A DNA stretch of 64,000 nt from an uncultured Lachnospiraceae bacterium (GCA_944380605.1 CALWIA010000027.1:62001-126000), one strand, 5' to 3'. Counted from the first letter of the stretch, positions 42,092 to 51,192 are shown. Notes: generated by a model from the sequence alone, not told the origin. Numbers and translations are program-made.

Positions 42092-43540
42092 ATGGAGCTG
42101 AAACAGTATCTGGAGGCCATTGACAGCAAACAGGAGCGGATCTGCCGCCTCAGCGATGAGATCTGGGGATACGCGGAAACGGCGTTTTCCGAGACCCGGT
42201 CGGCGAAGGCGCTGGCGGACTGCCTGCGGGAAGAAGGGTTTGCGGTGGAGGAATCCATCTGCGGCGTGGAGACGGCTTTTGCGGCGTCCTTTGGAAGCGG
42301 CAGGCCCAGAATCGGCATTCTGGGAGAGTTTGACGCCTTGTCGGGACTGAGCCAGAAGGCCGGCGTCGTCCGGAAAGAAGCGGAGACGCCGGGGGCCAGC
42401 GGCCACGGCTGCGGCCATCATCTGCTGGGAAGCGGTTCTCTGGCGGCGGCGCTGGCGGTGAAAGCATACCTGGAAGACGGACACCCGGGGACGGTGATTT
42501 ACTACGGCTGTCCCGGCGAAGAAGGCGGATCCGGCAAGGCCTTTATGGCCAGAGGCGGCGCGTTCTCGGACCTGGACTGCGCCATTACCTGGCATCCCAG
42601 CACGGTAAACGCGGTGTGCAAGGACAGCTCCCTGGCCAATTTCCAGGTACTGTACAGCTTCCGGGGCATCAGCGCCCATGCGGCGGGCTGCCCGGAGATG
42701 GGCCGCAGCGCCCTGGACGCGCTGGAACTGATGAACGTGGGAACCAATTTCCTGCGGGAGCATATGCTGGACAAAGCCCGGGTGCACTATGCCATTACCG
42801 ACGCCGGCGGGTATTCGCCCAATGTGGTGCAGGACAGCGCCAAGGCGGTGTACCTGATCCGGGCGCCGAAGGTGGGCCAGGCCCATGAACTGTACCAGCG
42901 GGTCAGCAAGATCGCCCAGGGCGCGGCGCTGATGACGGAGACGGAGATGGAGCAGCAGCTGATCAAGTCCTGCGCCAACATGATTTCCAACCGGGTGCTG
43001 GAAAAGGTGCTGTACCAGGCGATGCAGGACGTGGGCGTGCCTTCCTATACGGAAGAAGAGTATGAGACGGCCGCCGCCTACACCGCTACGGCGCCGGCAG
43101 GGGCGGGCAAGACCTATGAAGAACTGATGGAAGACCATTTGATCCCGGAAAATGTCCGCTTCCTGAAAGAACGGCGGGGAAGCCGGATCTACGATTTTAT
43201 CGTGCCTTACGAGGAGGTGCACCTGGTAAAGCCGGGCAGCGGTTCCACCGACGTGGGCGACGTCAGCTGGATGTGTCCCACGGCTCAGATCAATACGGCC
43301 ACCTGGGCGCCGTCCACGCCGGGCCATTCCTGGCAGATCGTGTCCCAGGGCAAGTCGTCCATGGCCCACAAGGGGATGCTGTTCGCGGCAAAGGCCATGG
43401 CGCTGGCTGCCATGCGGCTTATGGAGGATACCAAACTGCTGGAACAGGCAAAACAGGAATACCGGGAGGAGCTGGAAGGGCAGACCTACATTCCCATTCC
43501 CGATGAGGTAAAGCCTCGGGCCATCAGCCAGATTCGGTAG
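42092..43540 (+). CDS. M20-family amidohydrolase, AbgB-like
   Basis: This 482-residue protein has the AbgB/amidohydrolase pattern: LSDEIWGYAETAFSE near the N-terminus, IGILGEFDALSGLSQ, GHGCGHHLLGSGSLAAALA with clustered metal-binding His, CPGEEGGSGKAFMARGG, and DCAITWHPST. AbgB hydrolyses p-aminobenzoyl-glutamate and related amides; the true substrate here is unknown. I prefer ATG 42092 because TAGGAGGG then has normal spacing; ATG 42086 is adjacent to it. The gene ends 40 bp before the TIR gene with no clear terminator, so read-through into that pair is possible. Confidence 0.92.
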   Translation: MELKQYLEAIDSKQERICRLSDEIWGYAETAFSETRSAKALADCLREEGFAVEESICGVETAFAASFGSGRPRIGILGEFDALSGLSQKAGVVRKEAETPGASGHGCGHHLLGSGSLAAALAVKAYLEDGHPGTVIYYGCPGEEGGSGKAFMARGGAFSDLDCAITWHPSTVNAVCKDSSLANFQVLYSFRGISAHAAGCPEMGRSALDALELMNVGTNFLREHMLDKARVHYAITDAGGYSPNVVQDSAKAVYLIRAPKVGQAHELYQRVSKIAQGAALMTETEMEQQLIKSCANMISNRVLEKVLYQAMQDVGVPSYTEEEYETAAAYTATAPAGAGKTYEELMEDHLIPENVRFLKERRGSRIYDFIVPYEEVHLVKPGSGSTDVGDVSWMCPTAQINTATWAPSTPGHSWQIVSQGKSSMAHKGMLFAAKAMALAAMRLMEDTKLLEQAKQEYREELEGQTYIPIPDEVKPRAISQIR

Positions 43541-43580
43541 GGAAACCGGCAGGAAAAAGCTTCGGGGGAGGAGCAGGCAT

Positions 43581-46500
43581 ATGGGAGAAGAACGATACAC
43601 CTATGACGCGTTTATTTCGTACCGGCATCTGCCGCTGGATATGGCTGTGGCCAAACGGCTGCAGGAGCTGCTGGAACGGTACCGGCCGCCCAGGCAATTA
43701 AAGACGGCCCATACGGACCGGATCCGCCGGGTATTCCGGGACCGGACGGAGCTGCCGACCAGCGGCGACCTGGGGGCGGATATCCAGAAGGCTCTTCTGC
43801 AGTCCCGGTACCTGGTGGTGATCTGTACGGAAAAGACCCGGGAGTCCGCCTGGTGCATGGAGGAAATCCGCCGGTTCAAGGCGGCGCACCACGGACAGAA
43901 CGACCGGATTCTGGTGCTGCTGGCCAGCGGCAACCCGCAGGATGTGTTTCCGGAAGAACTGCGGACCGAGGCGTACCGCCAGGTGCGGCCGGACGGCAGC
44001 GAGGTGTGGCTGCAGCGGGAGGTGGAACCGCTGAGCGCGGACATCCGCGCGGAAACCACCGCCCGCTCCCTGAAACTGCTGCGCACGGAGTTTCTGCGGA
44101 TCGCGGCTCCGATTCTGGGCTGCGGGTTTGACGATTTATACCGGCGGCATCTGCGGAGAAAGCGGAGAACCGCTCTGACTGCCGGCGGCATTGGCTTTGG
44201 CCTGATGGCCGCCGTGCTTTCCGTGATCTCCGTTTTTGCCTGGAGAACCTATGTTTCCGAACAGAATTACCGGAGTACGCTGGCAGATTTTTATACGCGG
44301 CAGGGCGTGGAATCCATGCGGCAGCAAAATCTGCAGGAGGCGCTGATGTACTATGGAAAGGCGCTGGAACTGGAGACGGAGGGCAGCACGGCAGCTTCCG
44401 CCGGCGCCGCTCTGCTGCTGCAGCAGAACTGCTGGCCGTACTGCGTGGGACAGGAACCGGGGCGGATCGCCGGCGGCCGTCCCGCGGCAGGTGCGCAGCT
44501 GCAGGGAACGGGAACCGAACCGCCGAAGGGACAGGATCTGGGAACCTTTCTGCAGAGTTCTCAGGCGGGAGATACCCGGGTTTTCCTGGGAGAGACGGAG
44601 ATTTCCTTTTATGAGCCGGAAAGCGGCCGGGTGTACGCGGTTCCGAGGCCCGCGGAGGTGCTGGACTGCTGCGATACGGAACCGGTTTTTGGGGAATTTC
44701 TGCCGGCGGCGCTGCCGGCCGGCCCGGACCGGGCAATGGCGGTTTACGGCGGCTATGTTTATCTGTATGATGTTTCCAGCCAGCCGGCCCGGCTGCTGGC
44801 CCGGACCGATCTGGCGGCGGTATTTCCAGAGGAAGCGGAGGCTGGAGGGCTTTCGGTGCAGAGCCGTCTCTGGGTATCGCCGGACGGCAGTCTTGCGGCG
44901 GTGGAAAACGGATTCGGAGTCGCGGTGTATGACACGGAGGCCCTGGCGCTGCAGTGGACGCATACCCAGTACGACTATGCTTTAAACGATGTGGTCATGC
45001 AGCCGGACGGAACCGGGCTGGCGCTTTTGTATGGCAATGACTATGGCATCCGTTACCGGACGCCCGGCGGCTTTCTGGACGTATACGATGAGTGGGGAGA
45101 GCAGGTGCTGACGACAAGGGAAGATCCTGCGGTGTCCATGGAGGGCGGCGCGTTTTCCGAAGACGGCGGCCGGTTTCTGGCCTGGGGAGGCGGCCAGGTT
45201 ACGATCTGGAACCTGGAGACCGGAGCGCTCTGCGCGGTGCCGCTGCAGCTGGAAGACGTGGAAGCGGCGGCATTTTCCCAAACAGGAACCTTTGCGGTGC
45301 AGGATTCCGGCGGCATGCTGTCTTATTTTGACCTGACCGGTTTTGTGGTCCGGGAAGGAGAGGATGGTGCGGCAAAGACGGAAGAAACGCCGGAAGCCGG
45401 TTCCAGAGATCCGCTGCTTCCGGAAACGGTCCGGCAGGAATATGCTCAGACCGTTTTCTGCGGAGACGGGCTGTTTGCGGCTCACGATTATGTTCATCTG
45501 TATCTGCTGCGGGAAGACGGCACGGTGCTGGGGCAGCTGCGGCTGTCCGGCACGGCAGACGAGATGCTGTATTCAGAAACGGATGCCTGTCTGTACCTGA
45601 AGGATTCCGGCATGGCGTATCTCAGCCGGGTGCAGGTGCACAGGGAAGAACAACGTCTGGGGGAGGAGGAAATTCTGGACGCCAGAGGGCATCGGATCGT
45701 CTCCATGGAACAGACCCGGGATTATGTGGCGGCGTCTTCCGGCGGCGGACAGCTGCTGCTGTATGAAAAGGGAAAAAACCAGACCCAGCCGGCGCGGGTG
45801 CTTCCGCTGGAACACGCGGGAATCCTGCAGGAACTGGCCCAGGGCGGAGAAAACGGCCTGGCGGTGCTTCTGCAGATCACGGAGAATGTGCCGGACAGCT
45901 ACCGGTTTGACATCCGGTATGTGCTGGAACTTTGGGATATGGAAAGCGGTCTTCCGGCGGCGGTGCTGGAGCCGGAGGGGATGGCGGAACTGACCGGCCT
46001 GGAGTATCTGCCGGATGGGAGTCTGTCCTACAGCCGGAATGGGGTCCGCAGCCTGTGGCAGACCGCGGCGGGCCGGCTGGACCCGGAGGCGGCGCAGTTT
46101 CTCCTGGCGCTGTCCTGCTGCGGGCTGGATGACGCGCAGAACGTGGTGTACAAGACGCCGGAACCGGATCTGAACCGCATGGGCGTCTGGGGTAATCTGC
46201 TGGAACCGGAGGAAACGGACGGTCCCTCCGGCATGGAAGAGGCAGCGGCCCGAACCCAACAGGGAGAAGCGGCGGATCTGGCGGAGTTTGACCGGATCTG
46301 GCAAGAACTGTCGGAAGGACATATGGCGTATACCGGAGCGCAGCTGGACCGGCTGTTTGAGCTGTACTGGAACCAGGCGCAGATCCAGGGGGTTCTGGAA
46401 GAACCGGGGGTGCTGGACACAGGTCTGGCGGTGTACCTGGAGCTGAACCGTCAGGGGATGGCGGATCCGTTCTGGAACGGAGACGTTATGGGAACCCTGA

Positions 46501-47195
46501 TGGATCTGATGCTGGAAACGGAAGTCTTTGACGCGGCCATCTGCAGCGGGTTTGAACAGCTGGCCCAGACATGCCGGTCCCTTGCGGAAACCGACGAGGT
46601 GTCGGGAGACGTGTACCGGGTCATGGCCTGGAGTCTGCAGACCTACAGCGGTCTTCTTGCCGGCGGGGGTGAAGAATGTCTGGCGCCGCCGGCAGGCATG
46701 GAAACGGATCAGCCGCTTCTGACCTGGGAACTGGACGCGCTGCAGCTGCTGTACCAAAACGATCCGGAGGCCGCTGCCAGAACAGCCTGGCAGTGGGCCG
46801 GACTGGGAGAAGCGGCAGGTCTGGAGCCGGAGGATATGGAGCCCATGTTTTCGTCGGCGCTGCAGTCATTTTATGTGCTGGAGCGGCGGGGGATTCTGGA
46901 CGGGGAGGCGTTTAACCAGTTCCTGGCCGGCCTGCCGGTCTATCAGGTGCTGCGGGTTTCGCAGCTGCCGCCGGCGTCTCAGGAGGCCGGCCTGCGGACC
47001 GGGGATCGGATCCTGGGCCTGAACGGCCGGTATTTCAGCGGAGAACGGCATGCCAGAGACCTGATGGCGGAAATAGACGGCGGAACGTTTCTGGTGCTGC
47101 GGGATGGACAGCGCTTGGAACTGGCGCGGGTGCCGGATATGGAATTCGGCGCTATGGTGGAGTTTTACTGGAAAGAAACGGAGGATGGGGCATGA
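43581..47195 (+). CDS. TIR - transmembrane - beta-propeller - PDZ protein
   Basis: Residues 6-150 form a TIR-type domain (YTYDAFISYRHLPLDMAVAKR, FRDRTELPTSGDL, SRYLVVICTEKTRESAWC). Glu95 in AWCMEEIRRF aligns with the catalytic Glu of NAD-cleaving TIR domains (W-x-x-x-E-I), so enzymatic activity is plausible. A single membrane segment (about 199-221) follows a basic stop-transfer-like stretch. A short TPR-like helix pair (about 225-270) comes next, then a long beta-rich region (about 300-870) with WD40-like units (GRFLAWGGGQVTIWNLETG). A helical region leads to a PDZ-like domain at about 1125-1195 (EAGLRTGDRILGLNG). With TIR inside, propeller and PDZ lie outside the membrane. The stop codon overlaps the next gene's ATG (47192-47195). 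Confidence 0.86.
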   Translation: MGEERYTYDAFISYRHLPLDMAVAKRLQELLERYRPPRQLKTAHTDRIRRVFRDRTELPTSGDLGADIQKALLQSRYLVVICTEKTRESAWCMEEIRRFKAAHHGQNDRILVLLASGNPQDVFPEELRTEAYRQVRPDGSEVWLQREVEPLSADIRAETTARSLKLLRTEFLRIAAPILGCGFDDLYRRHLRRKRRTALTAGGIGFGLMAAVLSVISVFAWRTYVSEQNYRSTLADFYTRQGVESMRQQNLQEALMYYGKALELETEGSTAASAGAALLLQQNCWPYCVGQEPGRIAGGRPAAGAQLQGTGTEPPKGQDLGTFLQSSQAGDTRVFLGETEISFYEPESGRVYAVPRPAEVLDCCDTEPVFGEFLPAALPAGPDRAMAVYGGYVYLYDVSSQPARLLARTDLAAVFPEEAEAGGLSVQSRLWVSPDGSLAAVENGFGVAVYDTEALALQWTHTQYDYALNDVVMQPDGTGLALLYGNDYGIRYRTPGGFLDVYDEWGEQVLTTREDPAVSMEGGAFSEDGGRFLAWGGGQVTIWNLETGALCAVPLQLEDVEAAAFSQTGTFAVQDSGGMLSYFDLTGFVVREGEDGAAKTEETPEAGSRDPLLPETVRQEYAQTVFCGDGLFAAHDYVHLYLLREDGTVLGQLRLSGTADEMLYSETDACLYLKDSGMAYLSRVQVHREEQRLGEEEILDARGHRIVSMEQTRDYVAASSGGGQLLLYEKGKNQTQPARVLPLEHAGILQELAQGGENGLAVLLQITENVPDSYRFDIRYVLELWDMESGLPAAVLEPEGMAELTGLEYLPDGSLSYSRNGVRSLWQTAAGRLDPEAAQFLLALSCCGLDDAQNVVYKTPEPDLNRMGVWGNLLEPEETDGPSGMEEAAARTQQGEAADLAEFDRIWQELSEGHMAYTGAQLDRLFELYWNQAQIQGVLEEPGVLDTGLAVYLELNRQGMADPFWNGDVMGTLMDLMLETEVFDAAICSGFEQLAQTCRSLAETDEVSGDVYRVMAWSLQTYSGLLAGGGEECLAPPAGMETDQPLLTWELDALQLLYQNDPEAAARTAWQWAGLGEAAGLEPEDMEPMFSSALQSFYVLERRGILDGEAFNQFLAGLPVYQVLRVSQLPPASQEAGLRTGDRILGLNGRYFSGERHARDLMAEIDGGTFLVLRDGQRLELARVPDMEFGAMVEFYWKETEDGA

Positions 47196-49165
47196 GGGGG
47201 AGAAGAGAACGGCTGAGCCGGTTTATCGAGCGCCATCAGAAGCAGCTGGGGCTGGAACTCACGGCGTTTGTGATGCTTCTGGGCTTTATCGGCAGCTATC
47301 AATATTACACCGGGTACGCCGCCGGGGTGGCGGACGACCGCCTGTGGTCCGCCGTTCTGTACAGCACGCTGAAGCTGTATATGTTTTCGCCTACGGCTCC
47401 TCCGGGAGGCGGAACGCCGGTGCTGTATGAAATTGCCAAATGGGCGGCTCCGCTGTGTACGGCTTACTGGATTTTCCAGGCGGCGGAATCTTTGTTTTAT
47501 CACAGCCTGGGGCTGCTGAACCGGAAACTGCGGGGGAAAAAGCAGATTCTGGTGTTTGGCTGCCATGGGGCCAGTCTGACGTTCCTGAAAAACCTGACGG
47601 AAGAGGGGCGGGAAGACGTGCAGCTGGTGCTGGCCTCCGAGGAACCGGTGCCGAAAGAAACCCGTCTGCGGCTGGAACGAAACGGCGTGCTGGTCTGTCC
47701 GCTGCATCCGGCAGGGGAAAATCCGGAAGCCTTCCGGCGGGATATGCGCCGTCTGCGGCCGGAACAGGCGGAAGCCCTGGTGTTGTTCTATCCGGATCCC
47801 ACCCGCAGTTTTACCCTTCTGACGGAGATTCTGGACTATGCGGAAGAGACCCGGGACCGGTGGGAACACGTCCGCGGCTCCATAGGCTGCGCAGTGTGGT
47901 GCGGGGACCGGGCCATGAAAAAGATCATTACCGACTGCTATGACCGGCGGAAAGGGCTGAAGCCGTTTAATCTCAATGTGTTTGACATGCCGGATATGGC
48001 TGCCGCAGATCTGTTTCAGAAAAAACCCCTGTTTCAGAACTGCCTGGCACAGGCGGTGCAGGAAGCCGGCGGCGTACCGGCAGACGCGGATACGCTGCTG
48101 CAGAAGATACCCCAGCCTCACGTGCTGATCGTGGGCTTCGGCAGATACGGACAGGCCGTGCTGGAAAAAGTGCTGCTGACCGGAACTTTAAGCGACCGCT
48201 CGCAGGTGAAAGGCTATAAACGGCTGCGGGTGACCATCGTGGATCAGGACAGCCGACGGTGCCGGGAGGACGTGGAAGCCCGGTATCCCCGGATTGACAA
48301 GCTGTGCCGGATCACCTACGCTCAGGCGGATATCCGGAATATTCAGTTTGGAAAAATCCTGTCGGCGCTGCCGGTTCCGACGTATGCGGTGATCTGCTTT
48401 TCCGATCAGACGCTGTGCGTCGGCGCCATGGAAAAGCTGCGGGCGTATCTGAATGTGCGGGAGCTGCAGGTGCCGCCAGGCAGAGGGCAGCGTCTGCCGG
48501 TGCCGGTGGCGGTGCGGATGAAGGAAGACGACGCGGTAATTCGGTTCCGGAAACGGGAACTGGAAGCGCGGGAAGGAGAAGGCGCGGAGGTGTTCAGTTT
48601 TGGCACAGAGCAGCGGCTTCTGACTTCTGCCTGCGTGCTGCGGTATGAGCCGGAGGCCCGGGCCAGACGGTTCCACCAGGAGTACCGGCGGATCAGCAGC
48701 CAGATCACGGGTCAGGCGGAACCAGAGCTGTCTATGGATGAAATCTGGGGACGGCTGGACTTTGAAAAGAAGGAATCCGCCAGAGCCCAGGTACTGCATC
48801 AGCCTTACGCCAAGGCTCTGGTATCCTGCCTTGCGCCGCTGCCGGACAGCCGGCAGATTCTGGAAGGCGGCGAAGACACGGGGAAGCTGCTGGCCCGGCT
48901 GGACGCGTGTCCAGATCTGGACGTGCTGTCGGCGCTGGAACACCGGAGATGGAATAACTTCTGCTATACATACGGATATGTGGGATACGACCCGGATGAA
49001 AAGGAGAAGGGCAGACGGCACCGGATCGAGGAAAACGGCGTATCCTATTACGGGAAGGTGCATAACTGCCTGCTGGACAGCTGGCAGCAGCTGCGGGAGG
49101 ACCCATCTACCAGCGGAAAAGTCATTTATGACGTGTGCAGCGTGTACGGATACGGGGCTTTTTGA
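47192..49165 (+). CDS. Two-TM protein with two TrkA-N-like Rossmann domains and a C-terminal RyR domain
   Basis: This 657-residue protein has two hydrophobic segments near the N-terminus (about residues 20-40 and 85-107), with an amphipathic stretch YSTLKLYMFSP between them. Two Rossmann-like domains follow, ILVFGCHGASLTFLKNL (about 119-135) and HVLIVGFGRYGQAVLEKVLL (about 310-330), each with a glycine-rich turn as in TrkA-N/RCK. A C-terminal RyR-type module carries SALEHRRWNNFCYTYGYVGY (about 580-600). RyR and TrkA-N domains are found together in prokaryotic nucleotide-signalling and immune-like proteins. The membrane part lacks a potassium-channel filter (no TVGYG). The 4-bp ATGA overlap with the TIR gene makes the two a unit. 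That it senses a nucleotide made or consumed by the TIR domain is inference. Confidence 0.84.
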   Translation: MRGRRERLSRFIERHQKQLGLELTAFVMLLGFIGSYQYYTGYAAGVADDRLWSAVLYSTLKLYMFSPTAPPGGGTPVLYEIAKWAAPLCTAYWIFQAAESLFYHSLGLLNRKLRGKKQILVFGCHGASLTFLKNLTEEGREDVQLVLASEEPVPKETRLRLERNGVLVCPLHPAGENPEAFRRDMRRLRPEQAEALVLFYPDPTRSFTLLTEILDYAEETRDRWEHVRGSIGCAVWCGDRAMKKIITDCYDRRKGLKPFNLNVFDMPDMAAADLFQKKPLFQNCLAQAVQEAGGVPADADTLLQKIPQPHVLIVGFGRYGQAVLEKVLLTGTLSDRSQVKGYKRLRVTIVDQDSRRCREDVEARYPRIDKLCRITYAQADIRNIQFGKILSALPVPTYAVICFSDQTLCVGAMEKLRAYLNVRELQVPPGRGQRLPVPVAVRMKEDDAVIRFRKRELEAREGEGAEVFSFGTEQRLLTSACVLRYEPEARARRFHQEYRRISSQITGQAEPELSMDEIWGRLDFEKKESARAQVLHQPYAKALVSCLAPLPDSRQILEGGEDTGKLLARLDACPDLDVLSALEHRRWNNFCYTYGYVGYDPDEKEKGRRHRIEENGVSYYGKVHNCLLDSWQQLREDPSTSGKVIYDVCSVYGYGAF

Positions 49166-49214
49166 AAATAAGACGCCGGATGGGGAAAGAAAGCTGGAAA
49201 TTTCCTGTTTTTCT

Positions 49215-49222
49215 GCTAAAAT
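49215..49222 (+). promoter_or_regulatory. Possible extended -10 promoter of murC
   Basis: TAAAAT (49217-49222), preceded by TGC (49214-49216), lies 35 bp before the murC start. No good -35 box is seen at 16-18 bases, so support is weak. Confidence 0.35.
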
Positions 49223-49257
49223 AAAGGGGAAATAGAGAAATGAAGGTGGAAAATAAT

Positions 49258-50637
49258 ATGTATCAGATGGATTTTCAGAAACCGCGGCACGTGCATTTTA
49301 TTGGAATCGGCGGCATCAGCATGAGCGGGCTGGCGGAAATTCTCATAGACGAGGGATTTGAAGTATCCGGTTCCGATTCCCAGCGTTCGGAGCTGACGGA
49401 GCATCTGGAAGCCGCCGGAGCGCGGATTTACTATGGGCAGCGGGCGGCCAATATTGAAGATGGCGTCGACGTGGTGGTGTATACGGCGGCGGTGCATCCG
49501 GACAATCCGGAATACGCGGAAGCCTGCCGGCGGAATCTGCCGATGCTGAGCCGGGCCCAGCTGCTGGGACAGATGATGAAAAACTACCGCTATGCCATGG
49601 GCATTGCCGGCACCCACGGGAAGACCACGACCACATCCATGGTGACAGAGATTCTGCTGGCGGCGGGGGAGGACCCCACCGTGACCGTCGGCGGCATCCT
49701 TTCCGCCATCGGCGGCAATATCCGGGTGGGGGCGTCGAAACTGTTTGTGACGGAGGCCTGTGAGTATACCAACAGTTTTCTGTCCCTGGAACCCAACATG
49801 GAAGCGATTCTGAATATTGAAGAAGACCACCTGGACTTTTTTAAGGACATCGACGACATCCGCCGTTCCTTCCGCGCCTATGCGGAAAAGCTGCCGGCGG
49901 ACGGCCTGCTGGTCATTGGCAGTGCCATCGACCGCTGGGAGGAAATCGCCGGAAATCTGCCCTGCCGGGTGGCCACGTTCGGAAATCGGCCGGAAGACAC
50001 CTATCGGGCCCGTCAGATTTCCCACGACGCCTATGCCAGAGCCTCCTTTGAGGTGCTGGAAAACGGGCAGTCCCTGGGAATGGTGACCCTGGGGGTGCCG
50101 GGAGAGCACAATGTCAATAACGCCCTGGCGGCCATCGCTCTGTGCCGGGCGCTGTCGGTGGACATGGACGCCATCCGGCGGGGGCTGGGCGGCTTTACCG
50201 GCGCGGACCGGAGATTTGAGAAAAAGGGAGAAATCGGCGGCGTCACCATCGTAGACGACTACGCCCATCACCCCAGGGAAATCGCGGCGACGCTGGCGGC
50301 GGCCAGAGAATGCCCCCACAGAAAGCTGTGGTGCGTATTCCAGCCCCATACCTATACCCGGACCAAGGCCTTTCTGGACGAATTCGCCCAGGCGCTGTCG
50401 GCGGCGGACGAGGTGGTGTTAGCGGATATCTACGCCGCCAGAGAGACCGATACTCTGGGCATCAGCTCCGCGGATATTGCCGGCCGGATCGAAAAAATAG
50501 GGACGCCGGTCCACTATTTCCGCTCCTTTGACGAAATCGAAACATTTCTTTTGGAAAATTGTGTGCACGGGGACCTGTTGATAACTATGGGCGCCGGAGA
50601 CATAGTAAAAGTAGGGGAAAGACTCCTGGGGAAATAA
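49258..50637 (+). CDS. murC: UDP-N-acetylmuramate--L-alanine ligase
   Basis: The product starts MYQMDFQKPRHVHFIGIGG and has ISMSGLAEIL, the ATP-binding GTHGKTTTTSMV (P-loop), ACEYTNSFLSL and VVDDYAHHPREI, all hallmarks of MurC. It adds L-Ala to UDP-MurNAc in cytoplasmic peptidoglycan synthesis. I use ATG 49258 because relatives begin with MYQ and AAGGTGG is 6-7 bp upstream; an in-frame ATG at 49240 with AAGGGGA would add six residues. Length about 459 residues is normal. The next 555 bp are gene-free. Confidence 0.97.
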   Translation: MYQMDFQKPRHVHFIGIGGISMSGLAEILIDEGFEVSGSDSQRSELTEHLEAAGARIYYGQRAANIEDGVDVVVYTAAVHPDNPEYAEACRRNLPMLSRAQLLGQMMKNYRYAMGIAGTHGKTTTTSMVTEILLAAGEDPTVTVGGILSAIGGNIRVGASKLFVTEACEYTNSFLSLEPNMEAILNIEEDHLDFFKDIDDIRRSFRAYAEKLPADGLLVIGSAIDRWEEIAGNLPCRVATFGNRPEDTYRARQISHDAYARASFEVLENGQSLGMVTLGVPGEHNVNNALAAIALCRALSVDMDAIRRGLGGFTGADRRFEKKGEIGGVTIVDDYAHHPREIAATLAAARECPHRKLWCVFQPHTYTRTKAFLDEFAQALSAADEVVLADIYAARETDTLGISSADIAGRIEKIGTPVHYFRSFDEIETFLLENCVHGDLLITMGAGDIVKVGERLLGK

Positions 50638-50638
50638 G

Positions 50639-50838
50639 TTATCCACAGAATCCACATAGTTTTCAACAATTTTTGCTGAAACGCTGTGTGGATTCTTTGA
50701 TTAACATAATAAAATGTCAAACAATTTTACAAACCGGCATTTTTAAAGGGATTTTACAAGATTCGACAGGATTCTTAACAATTATGTAGACCAGATGTCC
50801 ACATTATCCACATTATCCACATATTCCCTGTGGACAAA
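50639..50838. promoter_or_regulatory. Cluster of DnaA-box-like sequences in an AT-rich region
   Basis: Perfect TTATCCACA boxes occur at 50639-50647, 50804-50812 and 50813-50821, and a one-mismatch box on the minus strand at 50829-50837 (TGTGGACAA). GAATCCACA-like variants at 50648-50656 and, inverted, at 50687-50695 form a 10-bp inverted repeat (50647-50656 with 50687-50696). The surrounding bases 50640-50800 are unusually AT-rich for this genome. The region precedes the DnaD-like/DnaI-like genes. It could be DnaA-controlled expression of primosome genes, a DnaA-titrating locus, or a replication start. Confidence 0.65.
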
Positions 50839-50847
50839 TTCCCCCTG

Positions 50848-50876
50848 TTTCCTTTCAAAAGAATGTATGATATGAT
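50848..50876 (+). promoter_or_regulatory. Possible promoter of the dnaD-like/dnaI-like operon
   Basis: TATGAT (50871-50876) preceded by TGA is an extended -10 element; a weak TTTCCT lies 17 bp upstream. It lies just downstream of the DnaA-box-like cluster. Confidence 0.35.
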
Positions 50877-50883
50877 GATACCA

Positions 50884-50946
50884 GGGTCAAACAGCCAACA
50901 GTCCGACGCAAGCTTGCTTGCAGGCGGACAGGCGGCTGCTTGACCC
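50884..50946 (+). ncRNA. Long structured hairpin in the leader of the dnaD-like gene
   Basis: GGGTCAA-x-CAGCC (50884-50896) pairs with GGCTG-x-TTGACCC (50934-50946), and inside it GTCCG (50901-50905) pairs with CGGAC (50925-50929), with a further GCAAGC/GCTTGC stem at the tip. No T-run follows, so it is a leader structure, not a terminator. I do not recognise a known RNA family. Confidence 0.5.
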
Positions 50947-50956
50947 GCCCAAACAT

Positions 50957-51165
50957 GAGGAAGGAGCCATTTTTCGAAGAAAAATGAGCGGATTCCGAAT
51001 GTGTGGGCCGGGCTGCGGAAGCGCGAAGCGCGGAGCAGTCCGGGGTATCATCAAAACCGCGCTGCGGAGGAAGGAGCCATTTTTCGAAGAAAAATGAGCG
51101 GATTCCGAATGTTTGGGCCGGGCTGCGGAAGCGCGAAGCGCGGAGCAGCCCGAGGTATCATCAAA
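50957..51165 (+). repeat. Tandem pair of ~99-bp repeats (110-bp period)
   Basis: Copy 1 (50957-51055) and copy 2 (51067-51165) are nearly identical. Each holds a CATTTTTC-GAA-GAAAAATG hairpin and a second GC-rich hairpin (GGGCTGC with GCAGTCC or GCAGCCC). The copies differ inside the second stem in a way that keeps pairing (G-T in copy 1, G-C in copy 2). A third partial start, GCGGAGGAAGGA, follows at about 51178, at the dnaD-like ribosome site. Its function is unknown. Confidence 0.88.
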
Positions 51166-51192
51166 GGTCAACCCTGAGCGGAGGAAGGACAG

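Noticed and set aside
47192..47520. Potassium channel reading of the two-TM TrkA-N protein.
   Set aside because: No TVGYG-type selectivity filter between the two membrane segments; kept only as a channel-like membrane part.
49191..49212. Terminator after the RyR gene (GGAAATTTCC followed by TGTTTTTC).
   Set aside because: The palindrome has no loop and would not fold into a stable hairpin; support is too weak to list.
50639..50838. Firm assignment of this region as the chromosomal origin.
   Set aside because: There is no dnaA, dnaN, rpmH or gyrase gene nearby in the window; reported instead as a DnaA-box-like cluster.
50957..51165. CRISPR array.
   Set aside because: Only two copies with 110-bp period and no variable spacers; the units are long and structured.
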